Assembly: GCA_950295325.1 (NCBI GenBank)
Contig: OX485807.1
Span: 41,134,440 to 41,198,439, forward strand
Length of the DNA: 64,000 bases
Direction: 5' to 3'
DNA from: Polytrichum commune
Taxonomy: Eukaryota > Streptophyta > Polytrichopsida > Polytrichales > Polytrichaceae
The notes beneath the pieces are model-generated. The model saw only the letters and a list, made by a program, of their open reading frames with translations. It was not told the origin of the DNA and ran no database searches. The position numbers and the translations under genes are program-made. Within the stretch, counting starts at the first letter, position 1. Every line of letters starts with the position of its first letter. Positions 1-10,300 of the stretch are shown in pieces.

Positions 1-119
1 TTTCATCACTCACCTTCAATTGCAATAATAAGTTCATAACGCCACCCGAAGTTTTTCTTCTCAGTCATAGTTAGTAGTGTGTCCTCTTAAGAAATTTTCT
101 CTTATAGTTGTGAAGGTTT

Positions 120-1130
120 TCTTTGCCCATGAGAGCAATACCAAAGGAGAAGAGGTTGAATGCTATAGCCTTGTTGAAGCATGAACGTAGTACACCTGAA
201 GCATCAAAAAATTTGGGTATCTCAATCTATATGCTTTATGATTTGTAGAGAGTGTGTTCCTCACGTGGAGGATTCAAATGGAGGGCACCCAAGAAGCATC
301 ACCCATTCTCAACGTCAAGGATGTGTAAGAGCCATCATAGTTGGTGGACTAGACAATGCGTGAGGATTATTTTGAGTGAGCACTTGAATGTGGTAGTGAC
401 CACCAACATAGTGAGGCGTGCACTTCATGAAGTAGGTCTTGGGTCACTAGAGAAGCAAAAGGAGTCATTGCTCATGGCCAAGAATGTGCATTGCAGGTTG
501 GGATTTGCTCAATATCATCATGTTGGACTATCTATGAATGGTATACGGTGATTTTTAGTGACGAGACTATGATCAATTGATTTCATTCTAATGGTCGCGT
601 TTGGTACTGTGTAAGGGATGAGAATCTCAATTACAAGCTCATCATGTGAGTCAAACAATCAAACATGGAGGTGGTTGTATGACTTCATGTGGCATGGGTT
701 ACATGTGCAAGTTACAAGGAAAGATGGCACAAGCTTTATATCTTAGCATTCTTCAAGATGGGGTCATGAAGACAATTATATGGTATCGTTTCAACCCTTC
801 TCGTTTCCTATTTTAGCATGATAGTGATCCTAAACATACTGCAAAATTAGTTGAGCGATAGTTGTCAATGCAGAACTTTGGATGTACGTACTTGGCCTCC
901 GCAATCACTTAATCTAAATCTTAATGAGCATGTGTGAGCACTTGTGACATGAAAATTAAATGAGTATCCAACACCAACCAAAGGAATGCTTCAATTATGG
1001 GAGCATGGGCAAGTTTCTTTCCATTCCATCATTCATGAGGATCGAGTGGCAAAAGTTCTATCATAGCACATCCGATTGTATCCAAGTTGTTTTAGCTTCT
1101 AAAGGAGGGTGGACAAATTATTGATTTACA
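120..1130 (+). pseudogene. Decayed Tc1/mariner-type (DD34E) transposase
   Basis: A Tc1-family cut-and-paste transposase can be followed across shifting frames. It starts with a helix-turn-helix-like segment at about 129-240 (PKEKRLNAIALLKHE), then a linker with VRRALHEVGLGSLEKQK at about 410-470. The first catalytic block, VIFSDET, is at about 546-570. The second, HDSDPKHTAK, is at about 818-848. The third, WPPQSLNLNLNEHV, at about 890-933 carries the glutamate, and the spacing from the second D fits DD34E. The tail GGWTNY ends near 1,123. Several stops and frameshifts interrupt it, for example after YMLYD and inside the F*HDSD block, so it cannot encode an active enzyme. Terminal inverted repeats were not identified; the left end may lie outside the window. 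Family assignment is firm. The resemblance to fungal Tc1 proteins rests on memory of the family. Confidence 0.85.
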
Positions 1131-1168
1131 GGTAGATGTAGGTTACAAAAATGAGGCTATGTGTATTG

Positions 1169-1995
1169 TTCTCTTCAAATCACCAATTCTCCAAGTGTTG
1201 TTTTGCAATAGACATGAGACTTTGGAAGAAGAAAAAAATGTACTAGAATACGATTATTAACGTACATAGGTGAAAGTTTGTATGTTATTGTTTCTAATTG
1301 CATGGCATTGTGTGTGAAAATTGATGTAGTGAGGCACTGACTTAGTTTTGAGAGTCAATGCATATTCACTCCTCGATGCTTAGAAGTAGAATCAAAGTGA
1401 TTTAGATCAATGTCTCTTTCTATATCATCCACAAATAACCACAATCAATTCCTGCTTTCCTTTTAATATCATTGTGAACCCACATGTGTTGAGAACACCT
1501 AAAGGATTTTAACACAAAAATAAGAAATAAATATTTATATATTATTTATTTCCCTTTAAATCAATAAATGCTTACATGTACTTCGCCAAGTTATTTAAGG
1601 ACACCAATTGCATGGATGTGATCTTCAAATCAACAACATCAAGTGTGCATCATAAATTTACTACTTTTTGACCTTGTGACTTTCATTTCATAGCACACGT
1701 ACTATGAGTATTCCAATTTATTGGGCATATCAAGTGTTTAACTCAAGGGGGGTAGCTAGGAAGAAATAGCAGAACGAAGGGGCCACACAAAATTGAATTA
1801 AAGCATAGAATTCTCTTCAAATCATTGTTTCTCCATGTGTAATTCTGCAATAGACGTGAAATTTTGGGAAATGATGTACTAGACTATCACTATTACCTTA
1901 CATGAGTGAAAGTTTGCATATCATTGTTTCTAATTTCCCTGACATCATGTGTGAAAATTGATGTAATGAATCACTAACTCAGTTTTGGAAGCCTT
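1169..1995. repeat. Direct repeat pair of about 180 bp
   Basis: Positions 1,169-1,345 and 1,809-1,995 are diverged copies of one sequence. Both begin TTCTCTTCAAATCA, contain GCAATAGAC and GTGAAAGTTTG, and end near GTGTGTGAAAATTGATGTA. They lie just downstream of the Tc1 remnant and may belong to its 3' flank or to an unrelated dispersed repeat. Confidence 0.6.
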
Positions 1996-2000
1996 TAAGT

Positions 2001-2026
2001 CGATACTTACAACATTGTAAGTATCG
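2001..2026. repeat. Short perfect palindrome
   Basis: Twelve-base arms (CGATACTTACAA / TTGTAAGTATCG) are separated by two bases. No gene is adjacent, so a terminator role is unlikely. Confidence 0.6.
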
Positions 2027-2684
2027 AGTCCCCAGTAACTACTACGTGAGCTTCGTTTCCAAATGGGTCGTCACTTCATTTTCCAAATTGGTCGTCAGTT
2101 CATTTAACCATGTGAACCATGGACACGAACACATGAATGCGGTTATCTTAATCAACCTCGAAACAAGGACAAACACATGAATGCGGTTAAATAACTAGCT
2201 CCGCCTCGTCATTGATAGGTACTAGCATGGAGTAGGTTGCACCATAAAAGAGTAATATCTGGGCTTCCTTTATTGGGCCCAAAACCCACATGTGTCTTTG
2301 TGCACTTTCCTCTCACATGGGAGGGCCCATGGCATAAAAGAGGTGTGTGTATATAAAACTATATATATAGTGTATTGCCGCTATCTATCTATCTTTTATC
2401 CCAAAGACAATGAGTACAATGATCGCATACCACACTACACATGAACTTGTGGACGTGCCATGTGTGCCCTTCGTCAACTACGGGGGGTTGTAGACCATTT
2501 GCTCTTTTGGAGAAAAAAAATTTTCGGGTAGCTTTTGGCTGCCCCATGCCCGGCCACAAGTGAGGCTCATTCTTGTTTTGAAATTTTATAAAAGTGTATT
2601 CAATTATATGAAAATTACAAGAATAGGTAGAGTATAGGAGATATGGGAATGCCCACCTGGCACATGCACATACATACACATTAA

Positions 2685-3215
2685 GGACCGCTTTACACCT
2701 AGAGGCTGGGCCAATTCGTTGTGTAAGAGGTTTGAAATTCTCACTTGTGATTGGCCAAAGGCTGAAATTGGTCCCAACCCCTTTATATCTAGAGGCCGGG
2801 CCGATTTGGTGGTATGAAATTTTTGAATCATAAAAGGCATGGTACGACACGGCCCGAGCTCGTTGAATTGGGTGCACCCAAAATGGAGGGCCAATTCTTG
2901 GCTTCGGGGTCAATGTCACATTTCAATAGAATTTTTTTTAATACAATATGATTTTTTCAGCGAACTATGTCCATTGGATTATGTGGAAATATGAACGGCT
3001 CTATGCTAGATTATGCTAGATCCGTTGGATTATGCTAGATTTATTGAATCAGCCTAGCTTCTTGACCCTAAGGCCTTTACATATGGAAAAATTGGCCCTC
3101 ATTATAATCTTATTATAATGTGTAATTGAGGCCGGCCTCCAACCCATAAGGGGCTGAAATTTCATGCAATCAGCCTCAAGGGAAATTGGCCCGGCCTCTA
3201 GGTGTAAAGTGGCCC
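2685..3215. mobile_element. Tourist-like (PIF/Harbinger) MITE, family B
   Basis: A 531-bp non-autonomous element. The left end reads GGACCGCTTTACACCTAGAG and the right end is its reverse complement with a few changes (CTCTAGGTGTAAAGTGGCCC). TAA directly flanks both ends (2,682-2,684 and 3,216-3,218), the three-base TWA duplication typical of PIF/Harbinger elements. The CTAGAGGC-GGGCC block of the terminus recurs internally near 2,790, giving subterminal repeats. There is no coding capacity; the longest frame inside it is a repeat artefact. A family-A MITE follows 136 bp downstream. Confidence 0.85.
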
Positions 3216-3353
3216 TAAGCCTCTCCCCACAAAGTCTATTGGCCAATAACCCTACCCGTGTGGGCCCCTTGTGGAGGTCGGTTTAACTTCCGCATCTTCA
3301 AGGAAGCACGAGGCAATGTGAAGGGTCGTTTCTTTGAAGGTGTATGTGCCTTA

Positions 3354-3852
3354 GGCCCACTTCTCACACGAGCCAAGAGCCGTGACCATGAAATTGTGAG
3401 AGCCCAAAAGAAAGTGTCCAAAGGTCATCCCAACACACCTCCAAAATCATGTAGTGTGGTCACGGATCCTCAAGTGTAGTGTGAAGTCATATGTGACCGG
3501 GTCCTCAACCAAATGCTAATTCAATGAATTTTTATTTATGCATGTCCTCACACATGATAAAATAGAATATATCATTGGTTGTGAGCATTCGTAGTGCCAT
3601 GGTCTCCTAGTACTGTGTTAGGCCTACCACCACGAGGTGGTTTTGAGAAATAGTCCAAGTGACCATGAAACATGATCCATCTGATGCCATGTAGGAATCC
3701 ATGTAGACTTTACATCCATCTTGCATCCACATACTTTGTTGGTCCCTCACGCGTAGTGTGAAGTGAACTTGGACACGCTCCGCCTTTTCCACCAATGAGA
3801 GTGCTTGAAGTGTAATAGTCATGGGCTCTCAGTCTCGTGTGTGAAGTGGCCC
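3354..3852 (-). mobile_element. Tourist-like MITE, family A, copy 1
   Basis: A 499-bp element whose termini match GGGCCACTTCACACACGAG in inverted orientation, flanked on both sides by TTA (3,351-3,353 and 3,853-3,855). The whole sequence is the reverse complement of the element at 9,503-10,000 with moderate divergence, including the same internal ATGATCCATCTGATGCCAT-like and CCATGGTCTCC segments. It has no coding potential. Mobility would need a Harbinger transposase supplied elsewhere; none is in the window. Confidence 0.92.
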
Positions 3853-3869
3853 TTAGGTGGTCACTTGTC

Positions 3870-6800
3870 TTGTGTGGCTAGCTAGGTTGGGTTTTTAGGT
3901 GGAGTGTAAGCAGATAGAATTTGGTCAAATTCTAACCATGTGTATATTAGAAGTGACCATGTCATACTATGCAATGTTGCACAGCCTAGAAGCAAACTAT
4001 TTTCTGCCATCCTCATAAAGAAAATAAAGGTTTCATTTAGCCAAGGTTAATACTTCTTCCCTACTAAATTACTTTGTGACCAAAATGGATTCACTTTTGG
4101 TCATGGAACTTGATGTCAAGAATTGTAAGAGTGGTATAACTATATTGAGACCACTTCAAATTGAAGGGTCAGAGTCTCATTTTGTAACCATTTTGAGACC
4201 ACTTCCATATGTCCAACAAGTGTTTACTCAGCAACTAACACATGAGGAGGCACACAAGTATACCTTTCTAAGCATATGTAAGCCTACATATATACTCCTA
4301 ACAAAGCTATTCTAAGAACCATAAAATTTTCACTTTAACTAGAGGTCCCAAGAGCTTACGAATTCCGATTGCAAACCTCATCCTCATTTGGAAACATTAG
4401 CAAAGTAGATTCCTCAACTCATTGATCCAACACCATATTGGCTTATGGAGTTGGAAGTGCTCACAACAAACACGCGTGCCCCCCCCCCCCCCCCCTCCAC
4501 ACACACACACACCTTATGAGGTATTTTCATTCACACATGTAGTTTGCAAATCAGTGCAGCAATAGTTGGCGGTGGGGTTTTCAAATTGTAATCTATCATG
4601 AGTTCATGCCTTGGTCTCTACCAAATTTGAATAGGTTGTTACCCTTGTTGACCTTGGACAATAATGTTAAAGCAGTTGTTGCCTTCTCAACTTTGTCCTT
4701 TGAACATCCATCTTGGAATTCTCGAATCATGCCACACTAGCATGAACAACCAATTAAGCTCATGATGGTTACTACACGGATCAAGCTTAATGAGGTACAT
4801 GAAGTACATGGTGGTTATGGTTGTGGTTGTGGTTGTACTTAGCATTTATTCTGCCCTTTCCACAAAAATCAAACCAAAGAAAGCAAAGCATGGGCACAAT
4901 CACTTGTATTGTTAATAACCCTTGGCCCATGTCCAAAGGATACCATTTTTTTAATGGTAAATTAATTAAGTAATTTGACTCTAAAGGTTTGAGATATAAA
5001 TCTAATCACTACAGTTTTGTTTTCAAATGGACACAAGAACTTAGTTAGTGATAAGCTCTAGACTCCTATGGATTGTGGTTAATTGGGTCCCACCAAGTTA
5101 ACTTGACTTCAAAATTATAAATTGTATAGTGATGTTTGTTCAACACTTTCAATGATGAAAGGTAATTACCACATGGGATCCAACAAGGAGTTCACCAATG
5201 TGAATTTGAAGAATGAAATCTTTTCTTAAATAATAATTATTTCATGGTGAACCAGATAGCACCCTACTATATTGGAGCCAACATTATCATAGGTTGAATG
5301 ATATACATTTGTCACCCTCAGTTAGGTGAAGGGTGCTTAAAGCAATCCTTTGGCTAATTTAGTATGGTTTTGGAGTCCATTAGGATCAGTGGTATGCATG
5401 ATTGGCTTAGCAAATTGGCCTAGACATGGTAAAAACAAAGTAAAACTAGATTTCACATCATATGAATATACTACAAAAAAAAAATTAAAGTCACTTATGC
5501 CTAGCTACTTTAATCCCTCCCTAAACCCGTGATTATTTCACTGCAAACGATTACTAAAACCCTCGTAACATTCATCCAAAATTACCCTCCCTTCATGTCC
5601 AAAACCAACCCGCTTTCTCCCAAATTGGTCCCACTATTTGTCCAAACCGCCCCTGCACTAAAACTGACACTCCACTCAATAAAACATTTGAAGCCAACAA
5701 TACAACAATTGACTCAATCTTATTCATCTAAGAGCAAAGCGAGAAGGAGTCTAAATCATTATACATAAATGATTTTCATTTATGGACTTTACATGATTGA
5801 CACAAGAAACTTTCCTAACTTTTGCATACGAGATCTCAATACAAACATATAAGTAACGCATCCTTAGCTACATCCAGCGCATACCCAAATCCAATCCTAC
5901 TTTTGTCCAATCCAACCCTGCATCCTCTTGAAACTATCATGCTTGGCACATGCATCCATCCCTGCGTTGCAATAGAAACATTCACACAGTTTAAGGTGTG
6001 TTTTAGCTACGACATTAGGAGGTGTGCATAAGGATGTGCTTTTGGAAGGGGTTTGGAATTAGCATTCTCTACCTTATTTCGTGATATACTTCAAATCTTT
6101 GTTTCAATAAGGTGACATAATTATTAACTCCACAAAATTGATATTCACTTCCACATCTATAAATACATATAAAAAAGCCACATAACTAAAAACCTCACAT
6201 GACGTGTCAATCTTCCCCCCACTCCCTTTTTGTACTACGTTACTTATGCTATTTGGTGCCGCTTACCATTTGGAATTATGCAGTGCAATAACACTCCACT
6301 CAAATCGTCAATAATCTACTTAGTGAAATATTTTATCTTCTACAACGTTCATACTACCCGTATAGGCTCTCTATTTCATCTTTACTAGTGCCAGAATGTA
6401 ATTCTCACGTAAAATTCAAAGGGTCTCAACCAATGCAAGATTGACACATGGCAAATTTTGAGGGGAAAATAATTTATTTATGTTGAAATAAAGAGCCCTC
6501 TACGATACTTATATGTACTTGTTTTATAAGAAAGTGAAATTTGGAGTAAAAATTTCTAGCACCGCATAATTCAATTCCTAGGTGAAATCTAAACCTTGTA
6601 AGGATTCGTGAAATCTAAATCTTTGTGGGTTATCCCTAGGCTAGAGATTTGTGATGTCTACGTAAATTCATCCATTGGGAAGGTGAGAACACAGTAAAGT
6701 GTTTTATAGCATGAATGACTTTTTCTTTACATTATTGGAAATGGCATTAGAGACTCTGAATTATTCTTGTGGGGATCTGTTGGAAAGAATTGGCTTTCAA

Positions 6801-7600
6801 TGTGTTGAAGGTGTGCTTTTAGTACAACGCACTTATCCACAACGGATGAGTTTACATAAGCGTCACAACCTCCAAGCTCCACCCCTAAATGAGGAATCCA
6901 AAACCATTGCAACATTAAAATAATAAATAAATAAATAAATAAACCGATGCCATACACTCAGAACTAAATCTAGCTCATTTAAGGTTCCGTTTACCCTAAT
7001 TACAATAGGCTACCCTTTCAAACAAAGAGTTAAGATAGACAACCCTTATTTGCCTACTTTTCCTTATCATACATCTATACTTGAGTGGTATGTGGTTTAC
7101 AATGGCTTCAAGAACGAATACCAAAGAGACATGTGTTTATAAGAAGTTTAACTACGCACTTAGAATATGATAACCATTCGAGGCTCAATATTCAACATAA
7201 ATAGAAGGGGCTATATGACCAAAGAATATTCACTTTCACAATGAATAAGATACTCATATGAACTCTAGAAATTATGAGGAAAGTGACTACGGCCTCGATT
7301 TGGGTTTTCAAATCGCACATTCATATCCTAGGAGAAGTGGTCTAGTTAGGAAAAAATAACCATTGAAGACCCCTACACCTTATCATACCAAAGTCTTGAG
7401 TCAAGTCAACATTGTTGTTTCAAAGTGGGAGAAATTCAACAAACGTGCAGACTAGCAACTTATGAGAAATGTGAAGGTTTTTTCATAAAAAAAGCGTGTG
7501 TCTGTGTGTAGAGATTCAACGAGGATGAGCATAACATGTGGCGAGACTTGGAAGTGAGGGAACAAGACAAGTCATTATTTAAGCTTGCTTGGTCTTTGAA
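3870..7600. other. Gene-free AT-rich sequence
   Basis: No frame here resembles a known protein. It holds a 17-base poly-C tract at 4,479-4,495 followed by a CA run, a (TAAA)n run near 6,921-6,943, and a stretch at 7,066-7,225 that recurs at about 39,230-39,395 (shared ACATGTGTTTAWAAG and GACTCAATAATCAACA-like blocks). Confidence 0.6.
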
Positions 7601-7620
7601 TATCCTGATTATCGGGCATA

Positions 7621-8369
7621 ACTAAGGGTGAGTTTCCATGTAGGCTGCTCGCCCACTAGAGTAGAGGCGCCCATAACCAATCACTTAAGAGATTTTGTGC
7701 TAGATCAGGAGAAGTATAAGGTAGTGTGAATTTTTTTTTCATGTAGGAAGATAGAAATCAGGAGGATTGTGTAATTTTCAGTAATTTTATTCCTTAAATT
7801 GAAGTTACTGTGAATTTTTGAACCCAAAAGTTGAGTCGAACATATTAACAATGCCTAGAGTCTGCCATGACCACTCATTTTAACCGCTCATTTCTTCTCA
7901 CTTTAGCACTCAAACCAAGGCATGTGTCATGGCATTATTGGTTCCGGCTTGATTGAAATTGAGCCCCAACTTGATCGGAATTCCAATACCTTATAGATTG
8001 CCGACGGGGTCTTGATTGAGAATAGGTACCTTTATTATAGATAAGCACAAACTACCAACCAACCACACTCTCATGGCCTACTAGAATGTGGAGGGCCGTT
8101 GACACGTTCTGATAGATTTCCATGCGCCCACCAAAGCACTTTTTAACTTACAAATGTCCATCACTAAAGGATTGCAAATCGGTTTTAGGAGGAGGAGCAG
8201 GAGGAGGAGAAGGAGGTTAGTAGGTGGGCTTGGATTTCAGAAGATGAACGTAGCTAGTTGGCACACATGAACCCTACCCCATCAGATTCCATCTACATTT
8301 GGGCAAAGTTATCTTTATCCTCACTAGCATTTGGTGGGCAAGCGGCCTACATGGAAACTCACCCTTAGT
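7621..8369. mobile_element. 749-bp terminal-inverted-repeat element
   Basis: The first 35 bases and the last 35 form an inverted repeat with only two mismatches (ends ACTAAGGGTGAGTTTCCATG and CATGGAAACTCACCCTTAGT). Nothing between them codes for a recognisable protein. An internal purine-rich GGAGGA repeat lies near 8,190-8,220. TAA abuts the GGGTGAG terminus on the left and TTA on the right, which hints at a Harbinger-type TWA target, but the two are not identical, so the superfamily is left open. Confidence 0.75.
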
Positions 8370-8485
8370 ATTACATGAATCATTGCTCAATAATACATTG
8401 ATTATGACCAATACATAAGACGTGCTCAACCTCATTAAGGTAGGGATGATAGCGTGGATCTAGTCATTTGGCCAACCCTTTGATT

Positions 8486-8501
8486 GGGGGGGGGGTGGGG
8501 G
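8486..8501. repeat. Poly-G tract
   Basis: Ten G, one T, five G. One of only two long homopolymer tracts in the window that read G rather than C on this strand. Confidence 0.9.
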
Positions 8502-8509
8502 TGATTGGT

Positions 8510-10300
8510 TGAGGCAGGCTACAACTTTAGCATTCTTTGGTATGGCATTTTGTGTGTGCATTGTTTGTTGTTGTATGTGTGCATTGGATTGTGTCTACTT
8601 GGTTATACCTTTGGGTTGTTGTTGTTTCGCCATGCCTTTGAGGATGTGTGCTCTTGTTCTCTCTCAAGGGCAAGAGAGAACCCACACATGCCTGAAATAT
8701 TTTGAGCCACCCATGACCATTGCTATGGGAGGAATGGATCCAGATATAGGATTCCTCATGAATTTAAGGAAGTTTATTGAGGAGGAATGCATTGCCGGAT
8801 TGTGTTATGCAGAGAGGGGTGGGACATTGACACACAAACATTTCTAAATGGTGGTCAAGGGGAACTTCACGAGTTTGTCAGTGTTGAGCAAGAAGATGAA
8901 GGTTTGTTTTGGAATGAGATGAGATCCTCCCACATGTCCATGTTGTCTCATGCAAGAAACTGAGGGATGAGGAGCATTTTGAGTTGGTGCATCATAATGT
9001 GTCCGTGGAGGATATGAATGAAGGGAAAATGGTCTCAATTTGTGCCAAAACAAAATGAGGGGAAAATGGTATGTGAAGTTTGGGAAGGTTGGTTTGAACA
9101 ATCATGTGAGTTTCTCTCATAGCAACATTTTGCAAGGGCTTATCAATGGGCCCATTTCCACATGAAGAAGCACTTAGGTGTTAGTCTTCCAATGACATTA
9201 TTCCGTATGTGCAAAAGCAAGCAATTCTATCCCAACCTATCTTGGGTTATACCGTTGAGGTCCACATGCATGGATGTCAAGCATGCACCTTCAATATGGA
9301 AGATCGTGATGAATCCGATGATATTGTCATGGAAGACATATGTAATCATCTTCTTTGACAACATCACGGGAGTGACAATATCAGGTACTTCAATGCACAA
9401 GAAATTGCGCCTGACCGTGCACATGAGAGAGAGAAATCAATAAAACTTTGCATGATGAAGTTTGTCACAACTTACATCTCAATTCACTGGAACCAAAGCT
9501 TAGGGCCACTTCACACACGAGACTGAGAGCCCGTGACCATTACACTCCAAGCACTCTCATTGGTGGAAAGGTGGAGCCGGTCCAAGTTTGCTTCACACTA
9601 CGCTTGAGGGACCAACGGAGTATGTGAATGCAAGATGGATGTAAAGTTTACATGGATTCCTACATAGCATCAAATGGATCATGTTTCATGGTCACTTGGA
9701 CTATTTTCAAAATTCACCTTTTGGAGATAGGCCTAACACAAAACTGGGAGACCATGGCACTCCAAACGTTCACAATCATTGATTTATTTTATTTTATCAT
9801 GTGTGAGGACCCACATGAAGAAAATTCGTTGAAATAGCATTCAGTTGAGGGCCTATTCACATATGACTTCACACTACACTTGAGGGTGTGTGACCACACT
9901 AGATGATTTTGGAGGTGTGTTGGGACGGCCTTTGTTCACTTTCTTTTTGGGGTCTCACAATTTCATGGTCATGGCTCTTGGCTCGTGTGTGAAGTGGCCC
10001 TTAGTGACCTCCAACATAAGTGGCTTGATGAGGATATGAGGGCTAGGGTTGCAAACTATGGCATTGGCACCTCACACCCGATTTGCTGTTGGTTTCAGGT
10101 GTATCTACTGGGCCTCCTCATGCCCCGATCACACCAAACTTTCTGTCCAATTCCAGCTATGAAATTGTTGGGGATAATGTTCAGAAATAGATGTTGGTCC
10201 ACCATTTTTCACACTATTACAGCCGTAGATGCCGAAGGATGGTGTCTGAACTGGCTGGTGTAATCAACCCCTTCGTCACAGTCTCGGCGGTGTGGGCAAT
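8510..10300 (+). pseudogene. Decayed HUH-endonuclease (replitron-like) gene, split by a MITE
   Basis: A long broken coding region. A readable stretch at about 8,660-8,850 gives GGMDPDIGFL, then FIEEECIAGLCYAERGGTL, then THKHFQMVVKGN. In context THKHFQ looks like the histidine-hydrophobic-glutamine form of the HUH metal-binding motif of Rep-type single-strand nucleases. About 100 bases on, CKKLRDEEHFELVHHN could be a damaged YxxK motif. A further block at 9,140-9,330 reads WAHFHMKKHLG, FRMCKSKQFYPNLSWVIP and APSIWKIVMNP. The frame then runs into a family-A MITE (9,503-10,000); removing it and one TTA joins LEPKL to SDLQHKWLDEDMRARVANYG downstream. Multiple frameshifts and stops are present. 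HUH identity is an inference from motif order, and no helicase domain is seen. It could be another Rep-like or Helitron-related family. Confidence 0.45.
9503..10000 (+). mobile_element. Tourist-like MITE, family A, copy 2
   Basis: A 498-bp element with ends GGGCCACTTCACACACGAG and CTCGTGTGTGAAGTGGCCC, flanked by TTA on both sides (9,500-9,502 and 10,001-10,003). Its termini match each other better than those of copy 1. It sits inside the HUH-like pseudogene, and host coding sequence resumes in frame across the target site, so it arrived after that gene. Confidence 0.93.

Noticed and set aside
2389-2919. Minus-strand frame of 176 codons
   Set aside because: Most of it lies across the family-B MITE and its repeats; no family similarity.
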